Assembly: GCF_020097835.1 (NCBI RefSeq)
Contig: NZ_CP083666.1
Location: 2,666,001 to 2,730,000, forward strand
DNA length: 64,000 nucleotides
Direction: 5' to 3'
Origin: Haloprofundus halobius
Lineage (GTDB): Archaea; Halobacteriota; Halobacteria; Halobacteriales; Haloferacaceae
Shown here piece by piece: positions 52,055 to 61,357 of this stretch; position 1 is the first letter of the stretch, and each line of letters starts with the position of its first letter. A program made the position numbers and the translations under genes. The notes beneath the pieces were generated by a model. It was not told the origin of the DNA and did not search any database. It was given only the letters and a program-made list of their open reading frames with translations.

Positions 52055-53728
52055 ATGTCTCAGCGACGCCGAATGGGCAACCAGCCCATGATCGTACTCT
52101 CGGAGGACAGCCAGCGAACGTCCGGAAAGGACGCGCAGTCGATGAACATCACCGCGGGCAAAGCCGTCGCGGAGTCGGTCCGCACGACGCTCGGCCCGAA
52201 AGGGATGGACAAGATGCTCGTCGACTCCTCGGGCGGCGTCGTCGTCACGAACGACGGCGTGACCATCCTCAAGGAGATGGACATCGACCACCCCGCGGCG
52301 AACATGATCGTCGAAGTCTCGGAGACACAGGAGGACGAGGTCGGCGACGGCACCACCTCCGCCGTCGTCATCGCGGGTGAACTCCTCGACCAGGCCGAGG
52401 AGCTTCTCGACTCCGACGTCCACGCGACGACGGTCGCGCAGGGCTACCGACAGGCCGCCGAGAAGGCCAAGGAGATCCTGAACGAGCAGGCCATCGACGT
52501 CTCCGAGGACGACCGCGAGACGCTCGTCAAAATCGCCGCGACGGCGATGACGGGCAAAGGCGCGGAGAGCGCCAAAGACCAACTCGCCGAACTCGTCGTC
52601 GACGCCGTGCTCGCGGTCGCGGACGAGGACGACATCGACACCGAGAACGTCAGCGTCGAGAAGGTCGTCGGCGGCGCTATCGACAACTCCGAACTCGTCG
52701 AGGGCGTCATCGTCGACAAGGAACGCGTCAACGACAACATGCCGTACGCGGTCGAGGACGCCAACGTGGCGCTGTTCGACGGCGCGCTCGAGGTGAAGGA
52801 GACCGAGATCGACGCCGAGGTCAACGTCACCGACCCCGACCAGCTCCAGCAGTTCCTCGACCAGGAGGAGAAGCAGCTGCGCGAGATGGTCGACAAGCTC
52901 GTCGACGTCGGTACTGACGTCGTCTTCGTCGGCGACGGCATCGACGACATGGCCCAGCACTACCTCGCCAAAGAGGGTATCCTGGCGGTTCGCCGCGCCA
53001 AGAGCGGCGACCTCAAACGCCTCGCCCGCGCGACGGGCGGCCACGTCGTCTCCAACGTCGACGACATCGAGGAAGACGACCTCGGATTCGCCGGCTCCGT
53101 CGCTCAGAAGGACATCGGCGGCGACGAGCGCATCTTCGTCGAAGACGTCGAAGAGGCGAAATCCGTGACGCTCATCCTCCGCGGCGGCACCGAGCACGTC
53201 GTCGACGAGGTCGAGCGCGCCGTCGAGGACTCCCTCGGCGTCGTCCGCACGACGCTGCAGGACGGCAAGGTGCTGCCCGGCGGCGGCGCCCCCGAGACGG
53301 AGCTCGCGCTGCAGCTCCGCGACTTCGCCGACTCCGTCGGCGGCCGCGAGCAGCTCGCCATCGAGGCGTTCGCCGACGCGCTGGAAGTCATCCCGCGCAC
53401 GCTCGCCGAGAACGCGGGTCTCGACTCCATCGACTCGCTCGTCGACCTGCGCTCGCGCCACGACGGCGGCGAGTTCGGTGCGGGTCTCGACGCCTACACC
53501 GGCGACGTCATCGACATGAACGACGAGGGCGTCGTCGAGCCGCTCCGCGTCAAGACGCAGGCCATCGAGTCCGCCACCGAGGCGGCCGTGATGATCCTCC
53601 GTATCGACGACGTCATCGCGGCGGGCGACCTCCGCGCGTCCACCGACGACGGCGGCGACGACGAGATGCCGCCGGGCGGCGGCATGGGCGGTATGGGCGG
53701 CATGGGCGGTATGGGCGGCGCGATGTAA
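52055..53728 (+). CDS. Thermosome subunit (group II chaperonin)
   Basis: A 557-residue group II chaperonin. [16 protein letters not shown] and [11 protein letters not shown] are the ATP site, [15 protein letters not shown] the catalytic Asp region, and [15 protein letters not shown] a later block. The C-terminus is a Gly-Met repeat ([17 protein letters not shown]), a feature of haloarchaeal thermosomes that faces the chamber. It folds proteins in an eight- or nine-membered ring. ATG 52055 is preferred over GTG 52049. The promoter carries an inverted repeat and a strong TATA. Confidence 0.97.
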   Translation: MSQRRRMGNQPMIVLSEDSQRTSGKDAQSMNITAGKAVAESVRTTLGPKGMDKMLVDSSGGVVVTNDGVTILKEMDIDHPAANMIVEVSETQEDEVGDGTTSAVVIAGELLDQAEELLDSDVHATTVAQGYRQAAEKAKEILNEQAIDVSEDDRETLVKIAATAMTGKGAESAKDQLAELVVDAVLAVADEDDIDTENVSVEKVVGGAIDNSELVEGVIVDKERVNDNMPYAVEDANVALFDGALEVKETEIDAEVNVTDPDQLQQFLDQEEKQLREMVDKLVDVGTDVVFVGDGIDDMAQHYLAKEGILAVRRAKSGDLKRLARATGGHVVSNVDDIEEDDLGFAGSVAQKDIGGDERIFVEDVEEAKSVTLILRGGTEHVVDEVERAVEDSLGVVRTTLQDGKVLPGGGAPETELALQLRDFADSVGGREQLAIEAFADALEVIPRTLAENAGLDSIDSLVDLRSRHDGGEFGAGLDAYTGDVIDMNDEGVVEPLRVKTQAIESATEAAVMILRIDDVIAAGDLRASTDDGGDDEMPPGGGMGGMGGMGGMGGAM

Positions 53729-53995
53729 GCGCCCTCGAATAGGCCACACCAACCCACCGCAACCGCTTCGCACCGTCTCTCGACCGTCGGCCCGTTCGCC
53801 GATTCCGAATTTTTCGCGTCAACCACGTTCTCCGAGTAGCGACGCCGTTTCCCGACTGATGTCGCCGCCCTCGGCGTAGCGCTGGCATCGATTTCCGAGC
53901 CGGCAGGTACTGCCTCCGCCGGTGCGACTATCGCTTCCAAATACAAGCCCAATCGACAACTCGCTCATCTCCCCACAGTAACACAGGTGAGTTCC

Positions 53996-54601
53996 ATGTC
54001 GGAGAATCGGCGAACGTTCGTTCGAGGTATCGCTACGACAGTTCTCGCAGCAGGAGTCGCAGGCTGTGCCGATATGGGAGGAGAGACCGACGGCGACGGG
54101 GGCGACGAAGCCCAGGAGGGAGAGAACGGAACCGACGGTGCCGCTGACGCCGGTAACGAGACGGAGGCGACCGAAACGGAGGAGACCGCCGAAGACGAGG
54201 CAGGAGAGAACGAAACTACCGACGACGAGACCGCCGGGAACGAGACTGCTGGCGACGAGACGACCGGCGACGAAAGCGACGTGGAGGGGACGGTCGGTGA
54301 GCAGTCGCAGCAGGACCTCGAAATCGTCCGACACAGCTACTTCCAGCGCGACGGACAGAGCGGCGTCGAGGGAGTGATACGGAACACCGGCGACACGACG
54401 TACGAACTCGTCACCGTCCACGTCTCCCCCCGCACGGACGAGGGCGACGACAGCGCCAGAGAGTACCCCGAACAGCAGGAGGAGTACCGCGACACGCTCG
54501 CCCCGGACGCGACGTGGGAGTTCGAGGCCGTCTTCGACGCTCCGGAGGGCCGGAGTCCCGACAGTTACGTCATCTGGGTGACTGGTCAAGAGGACGCCTA
54601 A
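53996..54601 (+). CDS. Tat lipoprotein with FxLYD-like domain
   Basis: A 201-residue protein. MSENRRTFVRGIATTVLAAGVAGC is a twin-arginine signal with lipobox AGC. A long acidic linker follows (residues about 25-100) with repeats of ETAGNE/ETTGDE. The C-terminal domain (EIVRHSYFQRDGQSGVEGVI, then YELVTVHVS) resembles the FxLYD beta-sandwich fold of haloarchaeal surface proteins. ATG 53996 is preferred over GTG 53987. The role on the cell surface is unknown. Confidence 0.82.
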   Translation: MSENRRTFVRGIATTVLAAGVAGCADMGGETDGDGGDEAQEGENGTDGAADAGNETEATETEETAEDEAGENETTDDETAGNETAGDETTGDESDVEGTVGEQSQQDLEIVRHSYFQRDGQSGVEGVIRNTGDTTYELVTVHVSPRTDEGDDSAREYPEQQEEYRDTLAPDATWEFEAVFDAPEGRSPDSYVIWVTGQEDA

Positions 54602-54722
54602 CCGGGCTTTCGATGAGACTGTGTCGGCGACTCGGACAGCCAGAGACGACTCTCTCTTGACGGTGAGAGACAGTCACGAGCGACAAAAATCACATCCCGA
54701 CCGTCGTGGTACGGTGTCGCGC

Positions 54723-54932
54723 ATGACTGTAGTGAAAATCGTCAAAGTGCTCGGCACCTCGGAGGAGTCGTGGCAGGACGCCGCCGAGGAGGCGTTCCGA
54801 CAGGCGAGCAAGACCATCGACGACATCAGCGGCATCGAGATCGAAGACTGGACGGCGAACGTCGAAAACGACGAAATCGTCGAGTACCACGCGACGGCCG
54901 AGGTGGCGTTCCCGGTACACGACCAGGAGTAG
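54723..54932 (+). CDS. Dodecin flavin-binding protein
   Basis: A 69-residue dodecin. TVVKIVKVLGTSEESWQDAAEEAFRQASKTIDDISGIEIEDWTANVE is the whole family pattern; Trp in EDWTA is the flavin-stacking residue. Dodecins form twelve-mers that store riboflavin or FMN, known from Halobacterium. ATG 54723 starts the conserved MTVVK; a longer frame upstream is not needed. Confidence 0.95.
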   Translation: MTVVKIVKVLGTSEESWQDAAEEAFRQASKTIDDISGIEIEDWTANVENDEIVEYHATAEVAFPVHDQE

Positions 54933-55252
54933 CGAGGGACTGAGTAGCAGAAGACCGGAGAAACGAGAAGTCGGAACGGACGGCGAGACGACAGTTCGAC
55001 GAGACGACGACACCGCGTCGTCGTGCCGCCACGAAACGACGATGTGACGAGGATATTCGGGCAGTCGCGAACGGTCGCCCGGACTTTCATTTACGTGGTC
55101 TAAATCTAATGCCGAGACGAGGGTACGTTACTCGGGTTCTATTACATGTTCGTTCTCGCCAACGCGCCCGTAGACGAACAGCGTGCTCCAGACAGTCGAC
55201 CACACGGCCGGAGAGGCGTCACCGGGCTCGGACCTCTCAGCGAGGTATCGAG
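54933..55252. other. Intergenic region after dodecin
   Basis: About 320 bases without a supported gene. ACGACGAC-ACCGC-GTCGTCGT (55004-55024) is a perfect 8-bp hairpin that may end the dodecin transcript. AT-rich tcatttacg and ctaaatctaat (about 55088-55110) may carry a promoter, giving a long leader for the SRPBCC gene. Confidence 0.4.
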
Positions 55253-56041
55253 ATGACCGCGGAATCGCACGCGTCGACCGAAGGCGACCCCGGAGTCGTC
55301 ACCGGTGCGCCCGACCCCCCAAATGTGGAACTCGGACTCCCGAACCGACTCGTCTCGGCGGCCGTCGGCGGCTGGTTCGTGCTGTCCGGTCTCAGGCGGC
55401 GCTCGCTTGTCGGCGCAGTGCTGGCGGTCGTCGGCGGTTGGCTCGTCTATCGCGGCGGCGGGGGACAGCGCCGTCTCCGGTCGGCGAGGTCGAGTCCCGT
55501 CGGGGACGACCGGCGAGAGCGCCGAGAAAACGACGCGTCGGCGAGTCCGATCGACGTCGAGCGTGCGACCACGGTTAGAAAGTCCACGGACGAGTTGTAC
55601 GACCTGTGGCGCGACCCGGAGACGCTGACGCAGGTCGTGAGCGGCGTCGCCGAGGTGACCGTCGAAGACGAAGAGGAAGGGCGCTACCGCTGGCGCATCG
55701 ACGGCCCACTCGGGCGCACCCTGACGTGGGAGACCCGACTCGTCGAGGACCGACCGGACGAGTTGCTCCGATGGGAGTCGGTCGACGGCGCGAGCGTCGC
55801 CAACGAGGGTGCTCTGGAGTTTCGGCCAGCGCCCGCCGACCAGGGGACCGAAGTGACGCTGCGCGTCCGCTTCGACCCGCCGGGCGGCGCAGTCGGCGGC
55901 GCGGCGATGAGCTTCCTGGGGTTCGCCCCCGAGGTGCTCGCCTCCAAGATGCTCTACCGGTTCAAGAGCCTCGCGGAGACGGGCGAGATTCCGACGCTCG
56001 ACCGCAACCCGTCGGCGCGCGGGAAGGGTGATCTGGTGTGA
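55253..56041 (+). CDS. Membrane-anchored SRPBCC protein
   Basis: A 262-residue protein. One or two spans near residues 30-75 (LVSAAVGGWFVLSGLRR, LVGAVLAVVGGWLVYRG) form a DUF2892-like membrane part, then a SRPBCC domain (ATTVRKSTDELYDLWRDPETLTQ, YRWRIDGPLGRTLTWETRL) holds a hydrophobic pocket. Its stop overlaps the GTG start of the zinc dehydrogenase (GTGA), so they are coupled and likely work together. This pairing is also seen in bacteria; the joint role is not known. Confidence 0.85.
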   Translation: MTAESHASTEGDPGVVTGAPDPPNVELGLPNRLVSAAVGGWFVLSGLRRRSLVGAVLAVVGGWLVYRGGGGQRRLRSARSSPVGDDRRERRENDASASPIDVERATTVRKSTDELYDLWRDPETLTQVVSGVAEVTVEDEEEGRYRWRIDGPLGRTLTWETRLVEDRPDELLRWESVDGASVANEGALEFRPAPADQGTEVTLRVRFDPPGGAVGGAAMSFLGFAPEVLASKMLYRFKSLAETGEIPTLDRNPSARGKGDLV

Positions 56042-57207
56042 GAGCGCTCTGCTGGGAGGGCGTCAACGATCTGCAGGTCGAGACCGTTCCCGACCCCGAA
56101 CTCGTCAACCCGCGGGACGTGGTTCTCCAGGTGAACCTGACGACGACCTGCGGCTCCGACCTCCACTTCATCGACGGTTACCTCCCGACGATGCGCGAGG
56201 GCGACGTCATCGGCCACGAGTTCATGGGCGAAGTGGTCGAAGTCGGCCGGAAGGTCGAGACCGTCGAGGAGGGCGATCGGGTGGTCGTTCCCTCCTTTAT
56301 CGGCTGCGGTAACTGTCACTACTGCCAGATCGACCAGTGGTCGCTCTGCGACAACACGAATCCGAACCCGGAGCTCCAGGAGCCGGTACTCGGCTATCCG
56401 ACCGCGGGAATCTACGGCTACACCCACGCCTTCGGCGGCTACGCCGGGTCACACGCCGAGTACGTCCGCGTGCCACACGCCGACGAGGACTGCTTCGTCG
56501 TCCCCGACGAACTCAGCGACGAGCAGGCGCTGTTCGCCTCGGACGCGTGGCCGACCGGCTACATGGGTGCGGACTTCTGTGACATCGAACCCGGGGATAC
56601 GGTCGCCGTCTGGGGCTGCGGCGGCGTCGGGCTGATGGCCCAACAGAGCGCCGCGCTCATGGGCGCAGAGCACGTCATCGGCATCGACCGCTTCCCCGAG
56701 CGACTCCGGATGGCCGAGCGGGACGCCGGCTCGGAGACCATCGACTACACGGAAGTAGACAGCGTCGTCGACGAACTGAAGCGGCTGACCGGCGGGCGCG
56801 GCCCCGACGCCTGCATCGACGCCGTCGGGATGGAGGCGCACGGCACGGGTATGGGCCACGCCTACGACCGCGCGAAGCAGTCGATGAAGCTCCACACCGA
56901 CCGCGGCGACGCGCTCCGGCAGGCCATCCGCGCCTGTCGCAAGGGCGGGACGCTCTCGATTCTCGGCGTCTACGGCGTGATGGACAAGTTTCCGCTCGGC
57001 GTCATCATCAACAAGGGACTCACCGTCCGCACCGCCCAGCAGCACGGTCAGCGCTACGTGCCGCAACTGCTGGAGCACGTCGTCGAAGGCGAGATGGACC
57101 CGTCGTATCTGGCGACGCACACGATGTCGCTCGAAGACGCGCCGCGCGGCTACGAGATGTTCAAGGAGAAGGAGGACGGCTGCGTTCGAGCGGTGTTCGA
57201 GCCGTAG
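56038..57207 (+). CDS. Zinc-dependent alcohol/formaldehyde dehydrogenase
   Basis: A 389-residue MDR dehydrogenase. TTCGSDLHF gives the catalytic Cys, GHEFMGEVV the His-Glu, and CGNCHYCQIDQWSLC the four structural-zinc cysteines; VWGCGGVGLMAQQSA is the NAD(P) fold. It is closest to the glutathione-independent formaldehyde dehydrogenase group. GTG 56038 overlaps the SRPBCC stop. It oxidises an alcohol or aldehyde adduct; the substrate is unknown. Confidence 0.92.
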   Translation: MRALCWEGVNDLQVETVPDPELVNPRDVVLQVNLTTTCGSDLHFIDGYLPTMREGDVIGHEFMGEVVEVGRKVETVEEGDRVVVPSFIGCGNCHYCQIDQWSLCDNTNPNPELQEPVLGYPTAGIYGYTHAFGGYAGSHAEYVRVPHADEDCFVVPDELSDEQALFASDAWPTGYMGADFCDIEPGDTVAVWGCGGVGLMAQQSAALMGAEHVIGIDRFPERLRMAERDAGSETIDYTEVDSVVDELKRLTGGRGPDACIDAVGMEAHGTGMGHAYDRAKQSMKLHTDRGDALRQAIRACRKGGTLSILGVYGVMDKFPLGVIINKGLTVRTAQQHGQRYVPQLLEHVVEGEMDPSYLATHTMSLEDAPRGYEMFKEKEDGCVRAVFEP

Positions 57208-57239
57208 GGGGCACGTCCTCAGGTATTTGCGGACTACGA

Positions 57240-57376
57240 GAGCACGATAGGAGTTACGCGAGTAGGGCGAGACGGCTTCGCCGTCTCGCTGGCCTACGGG
57301 CGACCCACGAGTCGCCCGTAGACGAAGCGAGCGTAACTACATCGTGCGAGCGAAGGTGAACGAAGTGAACCTGAGC
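57240..57376. repeat. Palindromic element flanked by copies of the tRNA-Arg 3' end
   Basis: An outer stem pairs 57242-57248 with 57341-57347 and 57252-57259 with 57331-57338. It encloses two perfect hairpins: GCGAGACGG/CCGTCTCGC (57267-57289) and CTACGGGCGAC/GTCGCCCGTAG (57294-57321). GAGCACGATAGGA at 57240-57252 matches 12 of 13 bases of the tRNA 3' end (57377-57389). It has no open frame of its own. It could be a terminator, a small non-autonomous element or an integration remnant. Confidence 0.6.
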
Positions 57377-57450
57377 GAGCACGATGGGATTTGAACCCAC
57401 GACCGTCGGATTAGAAGTCCGACGCTCTATCCAGACTGAGCTACGTGCCC
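57376..57450 (-). tRNA. tRNA-Arg (anticodon TCT)
   Basis: Read on the minus strand, acceptor GGGCACG pairs with CGTGCTC, with G as the discriminator. The D arm is GCTC/GAGC, the anticodon stem TCGGA/TCCGA closes the loop CTTCTAA with anticodon TCT, and the T arm is GTGGG-TTCAAAT-CCCAT. The length is 75 bases; CCA is not encoded and there is no intron. It decodes AGA/AGG arginine codons, which are rare in this GC-rich genome. Confidence 0.95.
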
Positions 57451-57514
57451 TCGACTACGACGATTCGTCCCGACCAAAAAGCGGTTGTGGTTCACCACAC
57501 CGAGCGAAGACGGC

Positions 57515-57892
57515 TCACCCGTCGAAGCGGTACAGCGACGTCACGTACGGCAATCGGTTGAACATCCAGTACGCGACCGGCAGACCGACGATAGTTACGG
57601 CCAAGAAGGCGGCGACGTTCGCCCAGAGCCAACTCAACCACCAGCCGACGAGCACGAAGTATACTGCGCGGACGAGAAGCGAGTGCTGGCCGCGCGCAGC
57701 CTCCGGTTGCGAGCGCGAACGTGGTTCCTTCAGGCTCAAGACGGTCGGGACGAGGTTCGTGAGTTTGATGCCCAGCGGGAGGAGGACGACCGTCGCCGTC
57801 AGAAACCACGCGGCGTTGACGACGAGCGGGGTCGCCCACCAACCGACGAAGACGAACCACAGCGCGCGCACCACCAGAGAACGATCACTCAT
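57515..57892 (-). CDS. YccF-domain membrane protein
   Basis: A 125-residue protein with a repeated YccF unit: VRALWFVFVGWWATPLVVNAAWF and VRAVYFVLVGWWLSWLWANVAAF, each followed by a Pro-Leu-Gly or Leu-Pro stretch. YccF units form two spans each; the function is unknown. ATG 57892 (MSDRSLVVRALW) is chosen. It lies upstream of tRNA-Arg on the same strand. Confidence 0.85.
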   Translation of the reverse strand: MSDRSLVVRALWFVFVGWWATPLVVNAAWFLTATVVLLPLGIKLTNLVPTVLSLKEPRSRSQPEAARGQHSLLVRAVYFVLVGWWLSWLWANVAAFLAVTIVGLPVAYWMFNRLPYVTSLYRFDG

Positions 57893-57982
57893 ACGTGAAC
57901 GAAGGCGCTGCCGGGCGAAAAGCGTGCTGGCGGCCGGCGAGAACAGCAGGCCTAAGTCCGCCGTGCGAGTATCGGGAGTCGA

Positions 57983-58570
57983 ATGAGAGTCATCGGTACC
58001 GTCGGCCTGCCCGGCAGCGGGAAGGGCGAGGCCGCGACCGTCGCACGCGAGGCTGGAATTCCGGTCGTCACGATGGGCGACGTCATCCGCACCGAGTGCC
58101 GCGCCCGCGGCCTCGACCCCGCCGAACACCACGGCGAGATCGCGCAGACGCTCCGCGAGGAGAACGGCGCCGACGCCATCGCCGCGCGGTCGCTCCCGCT
58201 CGTCGAAGACCGCCTGGAGAACCACGACAGCGTCGTCGTCGACGGCATCCGTTCGGGCGTCGAGGTCGACCGGTTCGAGGAGGCGTTCGGCGACGACTTC
58301 TACCTCGTGAGCATCGAAGCGCCGTTCGAGGTGCGCGCCGAGCGTCTCTCCGAGCGCGGCCGTGACCTCGGGGAAGACGACGGCGGCGAGGGGCTCCGCG
58401 CCCGCGACGAGCGCGAACTCGGCTTCGGGATGGGCGAGGCGATGGAACGCGCCGACGTCCGTATCGAGAACACCGACACGCTGGAGGCGTTCCGCGACCG
58501 AATACAGGCGATTGTCAGCGGCGAGGAGTCCGCAATCGAAACCGGGGGGAGCGCTCGAGATGATATATAG
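57983..58570 (+). CDS. P-loop nucleotide kinase-like protein
   Basis: A 195-residue P-loop protein. GTVGLPGSGKGEAATVAREAG is the Walker A; VVTMGDVIRTECRARG and VVDGIRSGVEVDRFEEAF are blocks of the archaeal UPF0200/dephospho-CoA-kinase-like family. Its true substrate is not certain. The 3' end overlaps the next gene by 11 bases. A TATA (cctaagtcc) precedes the ATG by about 27 bases. The downstream gene encodes an RNA-binding protein, a pair that is conserved in archaea. Confidence 0.85.
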   Translation: MRVIGTVGLPGSGKGEAATVAREAGIPVVTMGDVIRTECRARGLDPAEHHGEIAQTLREENGADAIAARSLPLVEDRLENHDSVVVDGIRSGVEVDRFEEAFGDDFYLVSIEAPFEVRAERLSERGRDLGEDDGGEGLRARDERELGFGMGEAMERADVRIENTDTLEAFRDRIQAIVSGEESAIETGGSARDDI

Positions 58571-58973
58571 CATCGACGTCCGCATCGAAGCGCCCGTCCG
58601 AGCGACCGAGGTGACGGACCGCGTCGCCGACGCCGTCACGAACCTCTTTCCGAACGCCGAACTGGAGCACGAACCGGGGCGACTCGTCGCCGAGACGCAC
58701 TCGCTCGACGAGTTCTCCGACCGCCTCCACGAACAGGAGATTCTCGACACGGCCCGCCGGGAGTTCACGAAGCGGGGCGACGAATCGGGTTTCTCGTTCG
58801 CGCTGAAGAAGCAGGCGGCGCTGAAGGGCGTCGTCAACTTCGCGGTCGGCAACCCCGACGAGCTCGGCGACATCGAGGTCCACGTCATCGTCCGCGACCC
58901 GAGCGTCGACCAGTTCGTCGACCACGTCGCGCCGCCGACGAGAGACGGTCGCCCCGTCAGCGACCGCGACTGA
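58560..58973 (+). CDS. RNA-binding domain protein (UPF0201/COG1325 family)
   Basis: A 137-residue protein: MIYSIDVRIEAPVRATEVTDRVADAVTNLFPNAEL begins a family recognised in archaea as COG1325, with a ferredoxin-like RNA-binding fold. KKQAALKGVVNFAV is its C-terminal block. It may act in RNA processing. It overlaps the kinase-like gene upstream and the HPP gene downstream (TGATG), so the three are coupled. Confidence 0.85.
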   Translation: MIYSIDVRIEAPVRATEVTDRVADAVTNLFPNAELEHEPGRLVAETHSLDEFSDRLHEQEILDTARREFTKRGDESGFSFALKKQAALKGVVNFAVGNPDELGDIEVHVIVRDPSVDQFVDHVAPPTRDGRPVSDRD

Positions 58974-59536
58974 TGGACGACCCACGGGACCGGGTGCTCC
59001 CGGCGACGCTTCATGCCGCGGCCCTGATGACCGTCCTCGGAGCGGTGGCGCTCCTCACCGGTCGCTCGTTTCTCTTCCCGAGTCTCGGCCCCTCGGCATA
59101 CGTGCTCGCGACCGGAATCGGCGACGCCGACAGCGCGCCCAAACGCGTCGTCGGCGGCCACGTTATCGGTGTCCTCGCCGGGATGGCGACGTACCATCTG
59201 CTCGCATCGGGCATCGTCGTGCTCCAGATTCACGAACCGCTGTCGGCGGCCGGTATCCGACTCGCCGCCAGCGCGACGGTGGCCGTCGGGGCCACCACCG
59301 CGGGGATGCTGGCGACCGACCTCCGGCATCCGCCCGCCTGCGCGACCACGCTCATCGTCTCGCTCGGACTCCTGACGCAGGTGGGCGAGGCGCTCGCCAT
59401 CGTGATCGCGGTACTGCTCCTCGTCGCCGTTCAGCGGATTCTCGTTCGGGGGCGACGGACCGCGTCGACGGGAGATCGGGCTAACGAGTCGGTCGCCGAA
59501 GACCGCGTCCGGCGTTCCGAGACCGAACACGACTGA
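58973..59536 (+). CDS. HPP-family membrane protein
   Basis: A 187-residue protein with about four or five spans. SLGPSAYVLA, SAPKRVVGGHVIGVLAG and HPPACATTLIVSLG are HPP-family motifs. HPP proteins are linked to nitrite transport in plants and cyanobacteria; the substrate here is unknown. Its ATG overlaps the upstream stop by one base. The C-terminal tail is acidic and polar. Confidence 0.85.
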   Translation: MDDPRDRVLPATLHAAALMTVLGAVALLTGRSFLFPSLGPSAYVLATGIGDADSAPKRVVGGHVIGVLAGMATYHLLASGIVVLQIHEPLSAAGIRLAASATVAVGATTAGMLATDLRHPPACATTLIVSLGLLTQVGEALAIVIAVLLLVAVQRILVRGRRTASTGDRANESVAEDRVRRSETEHD

Positions 59537-59635
59537 TTCGACGACAGTCGTTCCGTGTGATACGCCCACAAACAGTTATTACGCGAACGACGTATCGTCT
59601 TCGAAGAGCTGAATTCTGTCGGCTCTGAAAGAACT

Positions 59636-60298
59636 ATGGACGTAGACAGATTCCTCGAAACACACGGACCGAAGGAGGGCGGAGACGTCTTCCAGCGCGA
59701 GAGCTCGAAAATGCTCGACGTCTCGCTGGACGGGAGCGTCATGGCGAAAGCCGGGGCGATGGTCGGCTACACCGGCGACATCTCGTTCGAGCGGAAGTCC
59801 GGCGGCGGACTGACGGGCATCCTGAAGAAGAAGGCGACCGGCGAGGGCGCCGTACTGATGCAGGCGACGGGGTCCGGACACCTCTACCTGGCCGACCAGG
59901 GAAAGGAGGTCCAGATTCTCGAACTGGACGCCGACGACGAGATAAGCGTCAACGGCAACGACGTGCTGGCGTTCGAAGACGGCGTCACGTGGGACATCAA
60001 GATGATGAAAAGCATCGCCGGCACGTCGACCGGTGGGCTGTTCAACGTTTACCTGAAGGGACCGGGTCACGTCGCCATCACGACCCACGGCGAACCGCTC
60101 GTCCTGCCGACGCCGGTCAGCACCGACCCCAACGCTACCGTCGCCTGGAGCAGCAACGTCTCGCCCAGCACGAAACGCGACCTGAACATCAAGAGCTTCC
60201 TCGGACGCTCCTCGGGGGAGACGTTCCAACTACACTTCGCCGGCGAGGGCGGCTTCGTCGTCGTCCAACCGTACGAGGAGCAGTCGCCGCAGGAGTGA
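59636..60298 (+). CDS. AIM24-family protein
   Basis: A 220-residue beta-rich protein. FQRESSKMLDVSLDGSVMAKAGAMVGYTGDISFERK and ATGSGHLYLADQGKEVQILEL are the AIM24/TRAP-like beta-sandwich. In yeast, AIM24 is needed for mitochondrial membrane organisation; prokaryotic members are of unknown role. It is soluble, with no membrane span. It converges on the nucleoside-gate gene after 20 bases. Confidence 0.92.
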   Translation: MDVDRFLETHGPKEGGDVFQRESSKMLDVSLDGSVMAKAGAMVGYTGDISFERKSGGGLTGILKKKATGEGAVLMQATGSGHLYLADQGKEVQILELDADDEISVNGNDVLAFEDGVTWDIKMMKSIAGTSTGGLFNVYLKGPGHVAITTHGEPLVLPTPVSTDPNATVAWSSNVSPSTKRDLNIKSFLGRSSGETFQLHFAGEGGFVVVQPYEEQSPQE

Positions 60299-60318
60299 CC
60301 GAGACGAAACGAAACCGC

Positions 60319-61296
60319 TCAGGGGACGAGCAACACCGCGACGGCAACACCGATGAAGACGACCTTCAGCGCAGTGTTGACCGCGACGACTTTCGATCCG
60401 AAATTCGCCCCCCAGATACCGTACTGAAAGGGAATAGAGCGCTTGAACGTCGAGACGGCGAAGGAGACGATACCCCCGAGAAGCATCGTCGCCACCGCCT
60501 GCCGCGGCGTGAACACCTCACCGACCTGCGGCGCGATGGTCACCGCGCCCGTCGTCGTGTCGAAGGCGAAGACGGCGATGACCGGCACGGCCGCGCCGGG
60601 GAGGCCGACGAGCGTCGCCAGCGGGTCCGCCACGCTCGTCAACGCCTGTAGCGAGTCCGTCTCCACGAGCAGCGTGACGAGCGCGTAGACGACGGCGAGG
60701 CGCGGGACGATTCTGCGAAGTTTCTTCCACGTGCTCTTCGCCGCGCCGCGGAGTTTCTCCGGCGTCGACTGCGTCTCGCGGTCGGGCGTGTCGACGTCCT
60801 CGGGGACGGCCGCGGAGTTCACGTTTCGCTCCGACAACAGGAGCGCCCCGGCCAGAATCCCGACGAGCGTGATGCCGAGCGCGATGGCGGCCCGCGCGCC
60901 GACGTACATGAGACCCACGCGAAGCCCGAGAATCGGGATCAGCACCGGTGCGTAGAAGGTGAAGATGTGCTGGACGAAGCCGAAGAACGTGTTGATGGTG
61001 ACGGCGACGAGCGTCGCGCGGTCGTCCAACATCTCCGAGTCGCGAAACTCCGCGAGCATCCCGTACCCCGCCGTCGTCGACGCGGTGGTCGTCAGAATCG
61101 CCGTGCCGACTTCCCGCGGGAGATTGGCGGGACCGGTCAGCGGGTACGCCAGCACGGTGATGTAGCGCACCGCCCCGAAGGCGACGGCGACGTTGGCGAG
61201 GAAGACGCCGACACCGATGGCGACGGCGATGGTCACGACGCGGGAGGCGACCTCGGCGAGAAACGACGGGTCGAGCGCCTGCACGACGGACTGCAC
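60319..61296 (-). CDS. Nucleoside-recognition (Gate) domain membrane protein
   Basis: A protein of about 325 residues with eight or so spans in two Gate-like halves: LPREVGTAILTTTASTTAGYGML and GGIVSFAVSTFKRSIPFQYGIWG flank a polar loop. Gate domains occur in nucleoside transporters and related proteins. I take GTG 61296 (MQSVVQALDPSF), where the first helix begins; ATG 61401 is an alternative that would overlap the upstream lipoprotein gene by 44 bases. The substrate is unknown. Confidence 0.78.
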   Translation of the reverse strand: MQSVVQALDPSFLAEVASRVVTIAVAIGVGVFLANVAVAFGAVRYITVLAYPLTGPANLPREVGTAILTTTASTTAGYGMLAEFRDSEMLDDRATLVAVTINTFFGFVQHIFTFYAPVLIPILGLRVGLMYVGARAAIALGITLVGILAGALLLSERNVNSAAVPEDVDTPDRETQSTPEKLRGAAKSTWKKLRRIVPRLAVVYALVTLLVETDSLQALTSVADPLATLVGLPGAAVPVIAVFAFDTTTGAVTIAPQVGEVFTPRQAVATMLLGGIVSFAVSTFKRSIPFQYGIWGANFGSKVVAVNTALKVVFIGVAVAVLLVP

Positions 61297-61357
61297 GGTC
61301 TGCGGTCGGTGCCGTGTGGGCAAATGGGCGTCGGTCGGCGACGGAGAGCAGTCGCGC

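Noticed and set aside
51974-53773. Long minus frame opposite the thermosome
   Set aside because: A repetitive Asp/Val/Glu-rich antisense shadow of a strongly biased gene.
53819-53968. 49-codon minus frame (MSELSIGLVFGSDSR...)
   Set aside because: Two Cys and a Gly run, but unlike haloarchaeal codon use, no TATA and no known family.
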